Below are positions 24,423-33,961 of a DNA stretch of 40,197 bases, piece after piece. The position numbers and the translations under genes were made by a program. Source of the stretch: Syntrophorhabdaceae bacterium PtaU1.Bin034. Lineage in GTDB: Bacteria > Desulfobacterota_G > Syntrophorhabdia > Syntrophorhabdales > WCHB1-27. The stretch lies in NCBI GenBank assembly GCA_002067405.1, contig MVRP01000021.1:1-40197 (forward strand), read 5' to 3'. The notes beneath the pieces are model-generated. The model saw only the letters and a list, made by a program, of their open reading frames with translations, was not told where the DNA came from and searched no databases. How positions within the stretch are numbered: the stretch's first letter is position 1; each line of letters begins with the position of its first letter.

Positions 24423-26468
24423 ATGCACACCTTCTTCTATCCCGACAGCATAGCGGTTTTCGGCGTTTCCGACAGGCCGTCAAACCTTGCGGGGAGGATC
24501 ATCGGGAATCTCTCCCGGTTCGGCTTTCAAGGGAAGGTGTATCCCGTAGGGAAGCACAACGGGACCGTGGCAGGCAGGAGAATATACACGAGCCTTGATC
24601 AGGTGGAGTCTGTCCCTGATCTTGCCGTGTTGCTCATTCCGGCCCACCAGGTAGCTGCTGCTTTAGAGGAGTGCGGCAGAAAAGGCATTCGTCGCGTTAT
24701 TATCGAATCGGGCGGGTTCTCCGAGCTTGACGACGAAAACAGAACAACCGAAGACGAACTCGCCGAGATCGCCTCAAAATGGGGCATCACCTTTATCGGC
24801 CCGAACTGCTTCGGCGTGCTTAACATGGAGAACGGCGTGGTTCTGCCCTTCTTCGTGCTCGATCCCGGTTACATGAAAGCGGGCCCGGTCTCGCTCATCT
24901 CGCAGAGCGGGGGCATTTTTTATGATGCCTGCATGATCTGTTCCTGCGAAAACATCGGGCTGAACAAGCTTGTCAGCATCGGCAACAAGCTGAGGCTCAA
25001 GGAGAATGATTTTCTCGAATACCTTCTCACTGACCGGGGAACAAAGGTCATAGGCGTTTACCTCGAGGATTTCTCTGACGGAAGGAGGCTCATGGAACTC
25101 GCCTCTTCCACGGATAAGCCCGTGATTCTCTTAAAGGCCAACAGGGGTGAAAGGAGCAGGGAAATAGCGAAATTCCATACGACGGCCCTCGCAGGCGACG
25201 ACTTGATAGCCGATGCTGCGATGAAGCAGGCGGGCATCCACCGCGTCCGGAATCTCAGGGAGATGATGGAATGCTTCAAGATATTCAGTCTGCCCCTGCT
25301 CAAGGGGCCAAGGCTTGCGCTTGTCACACGATCAGGCGGACACGGGGTCCTGTCTGCGGATGCCGTGGAAAGACACGGATTCACGCTTGCCGGGCTTCCC
25401 GACAACATCTTTGAGGCGGTGAGGAGCAAGAAGGCAAATGTCATCAGGACGACAAACCCCCTCGACGTAGGTGATATCTACGATATGAGCGCTTATTCGG
25501 GCATCCTCGAAATGATGCTCCGGGAGCAGGGTGTCGATGGGGTAGTGTTCATCGTCACCTACAGCTCGGAAAGCGACGGTGATCACATAGAGGAGTTCGT
25601 GAGGCAGGCTGCCCGCATGTCCCCACGCTACCAAAAGCCCGTGGTCCTGTGCATGGTGTCCAACCGGGAGCAGTGGTTTTCCATGAAGACCGCTGGCGAC
25701 ATTCCGACCTTTCTCGACATCGACGACGCACTCCATGCCCTTGCCCGCTCGTACAGCCATTATTGCAGGCGTACCCGGCAGATTGCCGAAGCAGCCCGGA
25801 AACCCGCTTTCATAAAGAAAGCACGTCCCGGCTCGGGCGCCAGGCATATAATGGGACCCGACGAAACCTTTACCCTTTTACGTCGGTACGATCTGCCGGT
25901 CGCAGAATACGCGGTCGTTCACACTGTTGCCGATGCCCTTAACGTTGCCCGGCTCATGGGCTATCCCGTAGCACTAAAGACCGCTTCCCCGCAGATCATT
26001 CACAAGACAGAACATGGAGCCGTCATCCTCGGTGTTGACGGCCCGGAAGCCTTAGCGCGCGCCTTTGGCAACATGGACAGTACAACTTGTCTCATTCAGA
26101 AAATGGTGCAGCCCGGCATAGAAATGATCGTCGGCGGAAAATACGACATGGAATTCGGCCCTGTGGTCCTCCTCGGCTTTGGCGGCATCTATGTGGAGCT
26201 TCTCAAAAACACCTCAATCCGAGTTGCCCCTGCAGGCCTCGAAACCGCCCGGGAAATGATCGACGGTCTTGAAGGGTCGGCAATACTGCGGGGGTTCAGG
26301 GGAAGACCACCGGCCGACACGGAGAGTCTGGGCCGGATACTCGTCTCCGTCTCACGACTTCTGATTGATAATCCTTCTGTTACGAGCCTTGACCTGAACC
26401 CGGTCATCGTCGGAGAACAGGGAAAAGGCTGCCTCGTTGTCGACGCGAAGGTCGAGGTGCAACACTAA
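24423..26468 (+). CDS. ADP-forming acyl-CoA synthetase, fused alpha-beta
   Basis: 681 residues. The ATG at 24423 has GGAGAG four bases upstream. These enzymes interconvert acyl-CoA plus ADP and phosphate with the free acid plus ATP and CoA. The order is CoA-binding domain (IAVFGVSDRPSNL, about 6-95), two succinyl-CoA-ligase-like domains (SLISQSGGIFYD at about 155; HTTALAGDD with the phospho-His 252), a second ligase part (ALVTRSGGHGVL) and a C-terminal ATP-grasp domain (about 485-680, GYPVALKTASPQIIHKTE, GFGGIYVELL). All parts are present. It may gain ATP from acyl-CoA in a fermenting or syntrophic cell; the acyl group is not predictable. It stands alone before the hybrid kinase. Confidence 0.88.
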   Translation: MHTFFYPDSIAVFGVSDRPSNLAGRIIGNLSRFGFQGKVYPVGKHNGTVAGRRIYTSLDQVESVPDLAVLLIPAHQVAAALEECGRKGIRRVIIESGGFSELDDENRTTEDELAEIASKWGITFIGPNCFGVLNMENGVVLPFFVLDPGYMKAGPVSLISQSGGIFYDACMICSCENIGLNKLVSIGNKLRLKENDFLEYLLTDRGTKVIGVYLEDFSDGRRLMELASSTDKPVILLKANRGERSREIAKFHTTALAGDDLIADAAMKQAGIHRVRNLREMMECFKIFSLPLLKGPRLALVTRSGGHGVLSADAVERHGFTLAGLPDNIFEAVRSKKANVIRTTNPLDVGDIYDMSAYSGILEMMLREQGVDGVVFIVTYSSESDGDHIEEFVRQAARMSPRYQKPVVLCMVSNREQWFSMKTAGDIPTFLDIDDALHALARSYSHYCRRTRQIAEAARKPAFIKKARPGSGARHIMGPDETFTLLRRYDLPVAEYAVVHTVADALNVARLMGYPVALKTASPQIIHKTEHGAVILGVDGPEALARAFGNMDSTTCLIQKMVQPGIEMIVGGKYDMEFGPVVLLGFGGIYVELLKNTSIRVAPAGLETAREMIDGLEGSAILRGFRGRPPADTESLGRILVSVSRLLIDNPSVTSLDLNPVIVGEQGKGCLVVDAKVEVQH

Positions 26469-26548
26469 TTGAAGACCTGCGAATTTTTCGTGATCACCCC
26501 ACATAGTTATTGAAGCCTTCTCTAATTCGTGAGTAAATATCTTACCTC

Positions 26549-28993
26549 ATGACCGTAAAGGAAAACCGGGACACAACCGATAAAAACCTTCACAGCCTGC
26601 TGGAACAGCAGATAAAAGACCATTTCGGAAGCAATGAATCCATCCCGGACGCTTATCGTAAGTTCGTAGACGCGGTCAACGAGGTCTACCTTCAAAATGA
26701 CCGGGACAGGACGGCGCTGGAACGGTCCTTGGAACGCATTTCCCGGGAATTGCTCCATGCCAGGTCGGAGACGAGAGCGGTCGTACAGGCGCTGCCCGAC
26801 TCATTCCTCCTCATAAACCGGGAAGGCAGGACCCTGAACTGCAAGACGGAAACCGGGAAGAACCCCTCGTTTTGCTCCGCACCCGAAAAAGGTAAACATA
26901 TTCGGTCGGTCTTCTCAAAGAGAGTGGCAAAGAAGCTGATGGCGACAATAGGGGACGTCGGAAGGAGAGACCCGGCAGCAAGTTTCGAATATTCGCGATC
27001 CTTAAGGGGAAAGCAGTATTTTTACGAAGCCCGGCTGGCCTTCCTCGAAGGCAACAGGATCATAGTCATAATAAGGGACATCACTGAGCGGAAGATGGCC
27101 GAGGAAGCGCTCCGCGAAGGAGAAAAGTTCCTCTCCGATATCTTCCTCAGTATGGAGGACGGCATCTGTATCCTCGACAAGGACCTGAGAATAATGCGAA
27201 CCAACAGGACAATGGAGGAATGGTATGCCCACGCAACGCCGCTGGTCGGCAGGCAGTGCTTTGAGGCTTTCCACGGTGCTGATGAGATGTGTCAGCTCTG
27301 CCCCTCGGAGTTCACTCTAAGGACCGGCAGGACAGGCTGGGCACAAATGGAGCGTAAAGGTCAGGACGGTGAGGTCACCGGCTGGCTGGAGCTTTATTCG
27401 TTCCCTTTGAAGGACGCATTGACGGGTAGCATGAGGGGTGTCATCGAGTACGCGAGAGACGTCACGGAACGGAAGGCCGCTGAGGATGCAATCCAGCGTT
27501 CGGAAAATCTCTACCGCGCCATATTCGAGAGCACCGGTACGGCTGCGATCATGATCAATGAAGAGGGCATCATCACGCTCGCGAACTCAGGCTTTGAAAA
27601 GCTGTCAGGTTATCCGAGACAGGAACTGGAAGACATAAAAAAATGGACTAAGTTTGTTTCTTACCAGGACCGCGCGAGAGTCGCAGAATACCATGCATCC
27701 GGAGAGGAGGGACAGGTCGTGCCTCTGAGCTACGAGTTCCGTTTCGTGGATCGGGAAGGTGTGGAAAAAAGCTGCATCAATAATGTCTGCCAGATCCCCG
27801 GGTCGCGAAACATGGTTGCCTCCATCATCGATGTAACCGACATAAAGAAGCTCCAGAACCAGTTGGTCAATGCTCAGAAGATGGAAGCCCTAGGCGCGCT
27901 TGCAGGCGGAATCGCGCATGATTTCAACAACCTTCTCATGAGTATACAAGGTTATGCGTCACTGATGCTTTTCGATCTGGGAGATAACCCGCGCTTTCGT
28001 GAAAGACTCAAAGGTATAGAGGAGCACGTCCGCAGCGGAGCAGAGCTGACGAGGCAGCTTCTGGGGTGCGCCCAGGGTGGGCAATACGAAGTGAAGCCCA
28101 TCATCCTGAACGATGTGGTTAACAAAACGGCCGCCATGTTCGGAAGGACAAAAAAAGAGATCGTGATCCACAAGAGCCTGGCGGAGGATCTCTGGACAGC
28201 CGAGGCGGATCAGGGAGAGATAGAGCGGGTTCTTCTCAATCTTTTCCTCAATGCCTGGCAGGCGATGCCGGGAGGGGGCGAGCTCTTTCTCGAGACCAGG
28301 AACGTCGTGCTTGACCGGAAGTACGCCCAGCTATATCACCTGTCTCCTGGCAGATACGTACGGATATCAACCACCGATACGGGCGTCGGAATGGACGAAA
28401 AGACGAAGAGCCGCATTTTTGAGCCTTTCTTTACTACCAAGGAAATGGGACGAGGCACCGGTCTGGGGCTGGCTTCCGCCTACGGGATAGTGAAGGCCCA
28501 CGGCGGCATTATCAACGTTTATAGCGAAAAAGGACACGGCAGCACTTTCAGCATATATCTCCCCGCGTCAAAGAAGAAGAAAGCAGAGGAAGAAAAAGCA
28601 GCTGACCAGGAAATGCTGACCGGCGACGAAACGATACTGCTCGTTGATGATGAGCCGACCATCATCACGGTTGGAAGCGAGGTGCTCGCACTCCTCGGAT
28701 ATACCGTTCTTACGGCGAGCAGCGGTGTGGAGGCAGTGGAGGTCTTCAGCCGGAAGAAGGGAGAGATCGACTTGGTCATACTCGACATGATCATGCCCGA
28801 GATGGGTGGAGGTGAGACATTCGACATGTTGAAAAAGATCGATCCTCTCGTTCGGGTCATACTATCAAGCGGTTACAGCATCACAGGAGAGGCGAACAGG
28901 ATAGTGGAAAGAGGCTGCCGGGGCTTTATTCAGAAACCCTTTACCCCCGTAGAACTGTCCAGAAAGGTGAGAGAGGCGATGAAGGATTCGTAA
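26549..28993 (+). CDS. Hybrid sensor histidine kinase, three PAS domains
   Basis: 814 residues, soluble. Three PAS-type sensor domains follow each other: about 75-190, 190-315 (with a CQLCPS pair of cysteines that could hold a metal or react to redox) and 320-440. The dimerisation and phospho-acceptor helix has GGIAHDFNN (His457). The ATPase domain has NLFLNAWQAMPGGG, DTGVGMDE and GTGLGLAS. A C-terminal receiver has LLVDDEP and phospho-Asp746 (VILDMIMPE), with the conserved Lys in FIQKPF. There is no output domain, so the signal passes to an unknown partner. The ribosome binding site is poor. The next operon begins from its own promoter at 29052. Confidence 0.93.
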   Translation: MTVKENRDTTDKNLHSLLEQQIKDHFGSNESIPDAYRKFVDAVNEVYLQNDRDRTALERSLERISRELLHARSETRAVVQALPDSFLLINREGRTLNCKTETGKNPSFCSAPEKGKHIRSVFSKRVAKKLMATIGDVGRRDPAASFEYSRSLRGKQYFYEARLAFLEGNRIIVIIRDITERKMAEEALREGEKFLSDIFLSMEDGICILDKDLRIMRTNRTMEEWYAHATPLVGRQCFEAFHGADEMCQLCPSEFTLRTGRTGWAQMERKGQDGEVTGWLELYSFPLKDALTGSMRGVIEYARDVTERKAAEDAIQRSENLYRAIFESTGTAAIMINEEGIITLANSGFEKLSGYPRQELEDIKKWTKFVSYQDRARVAEYHASGEEGQVVPLSYEFRFVDREGVEKSCINNVCQIPGSRNMVASIIDVTDIKKLQNQLVNAQKMEALGALAGGIAHDFNNLLMSIQGYASLMLFDLGDNPRFRERLKGIEEHVRSGAELTRQLLGCAQGGQYEVKPIILNDVVNKTAAMFGRTKKEIVIHKSLAEDLWTAEADQGEIERVLLNLFLNAWQAMPGGGELFLETRNVVLDRKYAQLYHLSPGRYVRISTTDTGVGMDEKTKSRIFEPFFTTKEMGRGTGLGLASAYGIVKAHGGIINVYSEKGHGSTFSIYLPASKKKKAEEEKAADQEMLTGDETILLVDDEPTIITVGSEVLALLGYTVLTASSGVEAVEVFSRKKGEIDLVILDMIMPEMGGGETFDMLKKIDPLVRVILSSGYSITGEANRIVERGCRGFIQKPFTPVELSRKVREAMKDS

Positions 28994-29013
28994 ACGCCGG
29001 CCTCCACCCCGGT

Positions 29014-29038
29014 GCGGAAGCAGGGAAGTTGCTTCTGC
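29014..29038 (+). terminator. Hairpin after the hybrid kinase gene
   Basis: GCGGAAGCA, seven bases, TGCTTCTGC: a 9-bp stem with one G-U pair, 21 bases after the stop codon. The nearest T-rich run starts about 14-20 bases later, so it is only a possible terminator. Confidence 0.35.
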
Positions 29039-29051
29039 GATTTGCGCTGAT

Positions 29052-29080
29052 TTGATTTTTGCCTGCCTCTCGCTTAAAAT
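29052..29080 (+). promoter_or_regulatory. Promoter of the RsbW-like and budA genes
   Basis: TTGATT (29052-29057), exactly 17 bases, TAAAAT (29075-29080). A good sigma-70-type promoter whose start would fall about 23 bases before the ATG at 29111. Confidence 0.6.
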
Positions 29081-29110
29081 GTTGCCACATCGTCCTGAAG
29101 GAGAAATAAC

Positions 29111-29584
29111 ATGACAGAGCAGCCAAACAACGGAGAGCAACCTCAAACCTCGCTTATCGGGGAAATGATACGTCCGGGAGAGATGGAATCAATACCCGAA
29201 TTACTGGAATTCGTTGCATCCATCGAAAGGCAGAAGGAAATCAGCGAGGCAAGAATAAAAGAGATCGAAGTGGCCCTTAAAGAGATACTCGCCACCATCG
29301 TCAAGTATTCTTACAGCGACCGGAAAGGGAACATTTCCATCACGTGCAGGAACGACCATTGGGGAAAACTGATGGTTATCATCATCAACACGGGTGAACC
29401 CTTTAACATTCTCCTCTCCGACGTCACTTTTATAGGAGAGGAGAGCCCCGTGGACAATGAAAAGAAAGCGTCCGCAAAGCTGATAAAAAAGATGCTCGAC
29501 AACATCGAGTTCAAGAAGGTTGAGGAAGAGAACATCGTAACCTTCCTGGTTTCCAATACGTTACGCACGGTGAAGCGAGGATGA
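29111..29584 (+). CDS. RsbW-like anti-sigma ATPase-domain protein
   Basis: 157 residues with GAAGGAG nine bases upstream. Residues about 40-157 have the layout of the small histidine-kinase-like ATPase domain of anti-sigma factors (RsbW type): ALKEILATIVKYSYSDRKGN where a typical protein has E-x3-N-A, then LMVIIINTGEPFN where the usual motif is DxGxPF. The Asn of the N box is Thr here and the Asp of the G1 box is Asn, so ATP binding may be weakened. The N-terminus (about 1-35) is an extension. Its partner sigma or anti-anti-sigma factor is not in the window. It lies between a hybrid kinase and acetolactate decarboxylase, 36 bases before the latter. Confidence 0.6.
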   Translation: MTEQPNNGEQPQTSLIGEMIRPGEMESIPELLEFVASIERQKEISEARIKEIEVALKEILATIVKYSYSDRKGNISITCRNDHWGKLMVIIINTGEPFNILLSDVTFIGEESPVDNEKKASAKLIKKMLDNIEFKKVEEENIVTFLVSNTLRTVKRG

Positions 29585-29619
29585 CCGGGATCGCTCGTTT
29601 CCACGGGGATCGTTAGTCC

Positions 29620-30336
29620 ATGCCGCGGGACGCGTCCGAAAATGCCGTCTATCTCTCAGCCCCCGTCAATGCGCTGGTAGAAGGACTTTATGAGGAGAAC
29701 ACTTCGCTCGCCGAGATCAGGCGTCATGGGGATTTCGGTCTCGGTACCTTTAACGATCTGGACGGGGAAATGCTTCTCCTCGACGGTGTTTTTTACCAGA
29801 CGCGCTCGGATGGGCTGGTGTATCCGGTGAGCGACAGCGTTCTCTCGCCATTCGCATGCGTGACCAATTTTGTCCCTCTCACCTATGACGATATTGAGGG
29901 TGATTATGATTTTGAGGCCTTTAACCGGCTTATTTCCAGCCTCATCCCGTCCCAGAACATGCTTTATGCGATACGTATAGACGGTCTGTTTCCTCATGTA
30001 AGGACCAGATCCGTACCGAAACAGGAGAATTACCGGCCTCTCGCTGAAGTTGCATCCGAACAGCCGACTTTTGATTTCGACGACGTGGCCGGCACCCTCG
30101 CCGGTTTTTACACGCCCCGGTTCATGGCTTCACTGAACGTGCCGGGCTTTCATCTTCATTTTTTGTCCCAGGACCTTCGGCACGGCGGGCACCTGTTGAA
30201 TTGCCGGATGAGAAAGGGCAGGATCGCTCTTCAAATCATACGAAAGCTTGAGCTGGCGTTGCCCGTGACTTTCGACTATCTCACCGCCGAACTCGAAAGA
30301 GACACTCGAAGCGATCTGGAAAAAGCAGAGCGGTAA
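29620..30336 (+). CDS. budA: Alpha-acetolactate decarboxylase
   Basis: 238 residues. It converts acetolactate to acetoin and CO2 in the cytoplasm, with bound zinc. The zinc ligands are in GFHLHFLSQD (His178, His180) and HGGHLL (His191), with the spacing of the family. Other marks are LGTFNDLDGEMLLLDG and YAIRIDGLF. Length agrees with the family (about 240). There is no acetolactate synthase or butanediol dehydrogenase next to it. The upstream partner gene encodes an RsbW-like protein, an unusual neighbour. The ribosome binding site (GGGGAT) is weak. An alternative is a role in branched-chain amino acid balance. Confidence 0.9.
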   Translation: MPRDASENAVYLSAPVNALVEGLYEENTSLAEIRRHGDFGLGTFNDLDGEMLLLDGVFYQTRSDGLVYPVSDSVLSPFACVTNFVPLTYDDIEGDYDFEAFNRLISSLIPSQNMLYAIRIDGLFPHVRTRSVPKQENYRPLAEVASEQPTFDFDDVAGTLAGFYTPRFMASLNVPGFHLHFLSQDLRHGGHLLNCRMRKGRIALQIIRKLELALPVTFDYLTAELERDTRSDLEKAER

Positions 30337-30573
30337 AACTTTCCGCTGCCGACCATGATAAAGAGACAAATACCACCCCTACCCCCCGCAAAAGTGCGGC
30401 AGGATGGAGGATGGCGCTGTTACGGGATTCGTTCTGTTTGATTATTCATGAATCACTATGATACATTTAGAAGAAGAATGATATTATGGGAAACTAAAAC
30501 TCGATAAAGTGTAGAAACAGCCTGAATTGTGTATGTTAACCAAATGAAATAAAACTGGTTTTATGGATTTTTG
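30337..30573. other. Intergenic region before cobS
   Basis: 237 bases with no gene. A 5-bp GC hairpin (CCGCA, four bases, TGCGG) at about 30386-30399 follows budA but has no T-run. The second half is AT-rich. I looked for the conserved boxes of a cobalamin riboswitch before cobS and did not see them. TTGATT at 30438-30443 is a candidate -35 without a clear -10. Confidence 0.4.
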
Positions 30574-31371
30574 ATGAAGATTCTCCTGCTGGCTTTCCAG
30601 TTCCTCACCATTATCCCTGTTCGCGTAAAAGGAGCGGTTACAGAGAAAGAGGTAGGGCGATCAGGGCTCTTCTTCCCGTTGGTCGGGGCGTTTCAGGGGA
30701 TTATCGGCGCTCTCGCCATGTTTCTGCTTGTACTCCTCTTTTCGGTCCCTGTAGCCTGCGGTCTTGTCGTCTTTATTCTAATCGCAACCAATGGCGGTTT
30801 TCACCTTGATGGCCTGGCTGACACTTTTGATGCAATTGCGGTTAAATCCACCGGAAATCGTACGGAAGACAGACAGAAAAGGCTTTCCGTGATGAAAGAC
30901 AGCGCCACCGGGGCAATAGGGGTGACGGCAATCGTAATGGCCGTGCTGTTAAAATATCTTCTCGTCAGCTCTCTTTTCGAGAAATATGATGCCATGAGTG
31001 CGGTTTATCTCGTCTTTCTTATGCCTCTTTTTTCCAAATGGTCAATTCTTCCCGTCATGTTCCATGGAAAACCCGCGCGCGACGAAGGATTGGGAAGAAT
31101 CTTCGTGGATGGGACCACAAGGGCTGTTTTGCTGCTGTCAACGCTGCTTCTTGTTGTCATTTATGTGTTCGCCGCGCTTCTTTCCTCCATGATCGACCTT
31201 CTGCCCTCAATAAACTTCTTGATCGTTTCGGGGCTCTCCCTGTATGCTTTCAGCCTACTCTGGAGTCTCTTCTGCAGTCGGAGATTCGGAGGCCTGACGG
31301 GCGACACCATAGGGGCAGCAGGTGAAATCGGCGATCTTCTGTTTCTGGCCATCGCATCTCTCTGGTTCTGA
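30574..31371 (+). CDS. cobS: Cobalamin synthase CobS
   Basis: 265 residues. It joins adenosyl-GDP-cobinamide with alpha-ribazole to form cobalamin or its 5'-phosphate, in the inner membrane. It starts MKILLLAFQFLTIIPVR, typical for CobS, and has the marks GGFHLDGLADTFDA and KDSATGAIGV with several membrane helices. The ATG at 30574 is preferred over TTG one codon earlier; no clear ribosome binding site is visible. The next gene, a CobC-like phosphatase 30 bases on, fits the same pathway. Confidence 0.93.
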   Translation: MKILLLAFQFLTIIPVRVKGAVTEKEVGRSGLFFPLVGAFQGIIGALAMFLLVLLFSVPVACGLVVFILIATNGGFHLDGLADTFDAIAVKSTGNRTEDRQKRLSVMKDSATGAIGVTAIVMAVLLKYLLVSSLFEKYDAMSAVYLVFLMPLFSKWSILPVMFHGKPARDEGLGRIFVDGTTRAVLLLSTLLLVVIYVFAALLSSMIDLLPSINFLIVSGLSLYAFSLLWSLFCSRRFGGLTGDTIGAAGEIGDLLFLAIASLWF

Positions 31372-31401
31372 GCAGAAAACGAGAAGGAGAAGAATAATAT
31401 C

Positions 31402-32007
31402 GTGACAAGGCTTTTTCTTATAAGACACGGCAATACGATTGATGAAGAGACCAAGAAGATCTACAAGGGAAGCATCGACATTCCCCTTTCCCAGGCCGGA
31501 ATAAACAAGATGCGCAAGGCAGCCGCTTTCATGTCTGCATTCAGCCTCGACAAGATCTACACCTCAACACTGTCAAGGAGCATTGAGAGCGGCAGGCTCA
31601 TTGCAGAGGCCCACAAAATGACTTTCCAGATGTTGTCCTCATTTAATGAGGTAAATTTCGGTGTGTGGGAAGGACTGAGCTTTGAGGAGATCAAACAGCA
31701 GTACCCGAGGGAATTCTCTCTCTGGATAGAGGACCCGGGAACCCATCCTCCTCCCGGCGGCGAGTCTTTCAGAAGCGCCCGGAAAAGGAGTATGGCGGAG
31801 GTCAAACGAATAGTAGCGGCACATGAAGGGCAGACGATTGCAGTGGTTGCTCACGCCGGAATCTTGAGGATTATGATCTTCTCCCTGCTCAGAATGAGAT
31901 TGTCCCGGCTCTTCCGGATCGGTCAGGACTATGGCTGCATTAACATAGTGGACATTTATGAAGACGGTAATTCGGTGGTAAATCTCCTCAATTTTACGCA
32001 CTACTGA
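31402..32007 (+). CDS. cobC: CobC-like histidine phosphatase
   Basis: 201 residues from a GTG start with AGAAGGAGAAG upstream. It belongs to the histidine phosphatase (phosphoglycerate mutase-like) family: LFLIRHGNT with the catalytic His9, STLSRSIESG, and AVVAHAGILR with the second His. Such enzymes remove the phosphate from alpha-ribazole-5-phosphate or cobalamin-5-phosphate. Placement directly after cobS supports this role over other phosphatase roles. The two form an operon. Confidence 0.85.
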   Translation: MTRLFLIRHGNTIDEETKKIYKGSIDIPLSQAGINKMRKAAAFMSAFSLDKIYTSTLSRSIESGRLIAEAHKMTFQMLSSFNEVNFGVWEGLSFEEIKQQYPREFSLWIEDPGTHPPPGGESFRSARKRSMAEVKRIVAAHEGQTIAVVAHAGILRIMIFSLLRMRLSRLFRIGQDYGCINIVDIYEDGNSVVNLLNFTHY

Positions 32008-32107
32008 TCCCCGGTTTTCGGTTTTTCGGTTTCCTATCTTCTCATCCTCTTCCTTCCTCACCCTCCCCTGCCCTTCGCAGCCCCTCTTGTGTTAAAATTA
32101 ATGAAAG

Positions 32108-33628
32108 ATGGACGATCTGCAGGCCAGGGAGCAGGATTATCAGATTATCTCACCAATCCGTTTACTCGCAGAACAGGTCTTTTCCAGAACGGCCGGGGCG
32201 GCCCTTGAAAGAGGAAACAGCGTCAGGATCCTCAAGGACGCAGAAGAGAACTATCCCGCATGGATAGAGGCGATAAACGGCGCCGGAAAACACATACATT
32301 TCGAAAGCTACATCATTCACGATGACGACGTAGGCCGCACATTCGCAGACCTGCTCGCTTCCAAGGCCAGGGAAGGGGTGCGGGTAAGGCTGATCTACGA
32401 CTGGCTCGGCGCCCTCGGCAAAACATCCCGTGGCTTCTGGAATAGACTGCGAGCAGCGGGCGTTGATGTTCGCTGTTTCAACCCCCCTCGCCTCGACAGC
32501 CCGCTGAGCTGGCTTACCCGCGATCACCGCAAGATGATCTCCGTGGATGGACAAATCGGCTTCGTCACCGGTCTTTGCATAGGCAGGAGATGGGCCGGCA
32601 ATCCAGGCCGCTCCATTGAGCCGTGGCGGGATACCGGTGTGGTCATCCGGGGGCCGGCGGTCGCTGACATCGACCTCGCCTTCGCCCAGGTGTGGGAGAC
32701 CATCGGCACACCTCTTCCTGAAGACGAACTGGCAGATCCTGATACAATTCCGGCGGAGGGCGACGTGGCGCTACGAGTCGTTGCGAGCGTTCCGAATACG
32801 GCCGGGCTTTACCGTCTGGATCAGCTTATCGCCGCCCTGGCGAGAAACTCCCTTTGGCTGACAGATGCTTACTTCGTGGGCGCCACACCTTACGTACAAG
32901 CGTTGAGATCAGCGGCCATAGACGGCGTTGACGTGAGGCTCCTGGTCCCCGGGACTACGGATATCCCCATTCTGAGGGGAATATCGAGGGCTGCATACTA
33001 TCCGCTGCTCGAAGCCGGGGTCAGGGTCTTTGAATGGAATGGGCCTATGATACACGCAAAAACAGCGGTGGCCGACGGCAGATGGGCCAGGGTCGGCTCG
33101 ACCAACCTAAATCTTGCAAGCTGGATCGGCAATTACGAGCTGGATGTAGCGGTCGAGGATGAGAATTTTGCCCAGGCAATGGAAGAAATGTACCTGGACG
33201 ACCTTACCCGCTCGACAGAAATCGTCCTGAGCGAACACGGGCTGCATCCGGTAGTAAAAAGGCCTCGATGGTCCTTGCGACACAAGAAGCTCGGAACGGG
33301 AAGCGTGAGTCGCGCAGGGGCCGGGGCAATCCGTATAAGTAGTGCAGTCGGGGCGGCTATCATCAACCATCGGGTCTTAGGCCCTACCGAAGCCAGAATG
33401 ATGGTGGCGGTAAGCGCTTTGCTCCTCGGCCTCGCGCTGGTCGGCCTACTTTGGCCGGCTTTCATAGGATTCCCTGTAGCGGTTTTCGGGACATGGCTTG
33501 CCGTCTCTCTCATCATTCGCGCGCGCCGACTCTATGCCGGCAGAAGAAAAGCAATGAATATCGTTCGGGAAACAGATCAAAAAGAATCAAGCGCCGATTG
33601 TACCACCCAAAAGCGAACCGGAACATAG
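32108..33628 (+). CDS. Cardiolipin-synthase-like phospholipase D protein
   Basis: 506 residues. Two HKD motifs give a complete phospholipase D site: HRKMISVD (His140) and HAKTAVAD (His316), each followed by the typical GS or GN stretch (GSTNL after the second). They transfer phosphatidyl groups to make cardiolipin. Bacterial enzymes of this kind have one or two N-terminal membrane helices, but here the N-terminus is soluble and a hydrophobic pair is at the C-terminus (about 435-478). That arrangement may give a different topology. The start is supported by no clear ribosome binding site. AT-rich sequence (TTAAAAT at about 32091) just before it may be a -10 box, giving a very short leader. Confidence 0.85.
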   Translation: MDDLQAREQDYQIISPIRLLAEQVFSRTAGAALERGNSVRILKDAEENYPAWIEAINGAGKHIHFESYIIHDDDVGRTFADLLASKAREGVRVRLIYDWLGALGKTSRGFWNRLRAAGVDVRCFNPPRLDSPLSWLTRDHRKMISVDGQIGFVTGLCIGRRWAGNPGRSIEPWRDTGVVIRGPAVADIDLAFAQVWETIGTPLPEDELADPDTIPAEGDVALRVVASVPNTAGLYRLDQLIAALARNSLWLTDAYFVGATPYVQALRSAAIDGVDVRLLVPGTTDIPILRGISRAAYYPLLEAGVRVFEWNGPMIHAKTAVADGRWARVGSTNLNLASWIGNYELDVAVEDENFAQAMEEMYLDDLTRSTEIVLSEHGLHPVVKRPRWSLRHKKLGTGSVSRAGAGAIRISSAVGAAIINHRVLGPTEARMMVAVSALLLGLALVGLLWPAFIGFPVAVFGTWLAVSLIIRARRLYAGRRKAMNIVRETDQKESSADCTTQKRTGT

Positions 33629-33732
33629 GAATTGTCAGGGCCTTGTTGGCCTTTATCGCTTCGGAACACTTCCCTCCATGCAGGATTTCGTCTTTTTGAA
33701 GCAATTAAGGCCGTTTCGAGGTCAGCGACAGT

Positions 33733-33761
33733 TTGATTTTTTGCCTTCAAAAAAGTATAAT
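33733..33761 (+). promoter_or_regulatory. tRNA-Ser promoter
   Basis: TTGATT (33733-33738), 17 bases, TATAAT (33756-33761), followed nine bases later by the first base of the tRNA. This is a strong promoter of the expected layout for a stable RNA gene. Confidence 0.75.
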
Positions 33762-33770
33762 GCTCCAAAT

Positions 33771-33863
33771 GGAGAGATGACCGAGAGGCCGAAGGTGCTC
33801 GCCTGCTAAGCGAGTGTACGGATTAAACCCGTACCGAGGGTTCGAATCCCTCTCTCTCCGCCA
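33771..33863 (+). tRNA. tRNA-Ser (GCU)
   Basis: 93 bases including an encoded CCA. The acceptor stem pairs GGAGAGA with TCTCTCC, with G as discriminator. The anticodon stem is CTCGC/GCGAG around loop CTGCTAA, giving anticodon GCT (33805-33807), which reads AGC and AGU. The T arm is GAGGG-TTCGAAT-CCCTC. The long variable arm (TGTACGG...CCGTACC) is the mark of a serine tRNA. It has its own promoter and terminator and is not an evident integration site. Confidence 0.97.
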
Positions 33864-33885
33864 CTCAAATCTGCTGCTTTCATCA

Positions 33886-33925
33886 AACGGGTTTATCGGA
33901 TTCCTCGGGCGACCCGTTGCTTTTT
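33886..33925 (+). terminator. Terminator after tRNA-Ser
   Basis: AACGGGT (33886-33892), a 19-base loop, ACCCGTT (33912-33918) and then GCTTTTT. A perfect 7-bp stem followed by a T-run is a good intrinsic terminator although the loop is long. Confidence 0.6.
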
Positions 33926-33961
33926 ACATAGTCAAAGATTTATCTTTGCTGTAAGGCTCAG

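Noticed and set aside
30337..30573. Cobalamin riboswitch before cobS
   Set aside because: I looked for the conserved box elements on the plus strand and did not find them.
33771..33925. tRNA-Ser as integration site of a genomic island
   Set aside because: No integrase gene and no repeated tRNA 3' end are seen on either side; RNase R follows directly.
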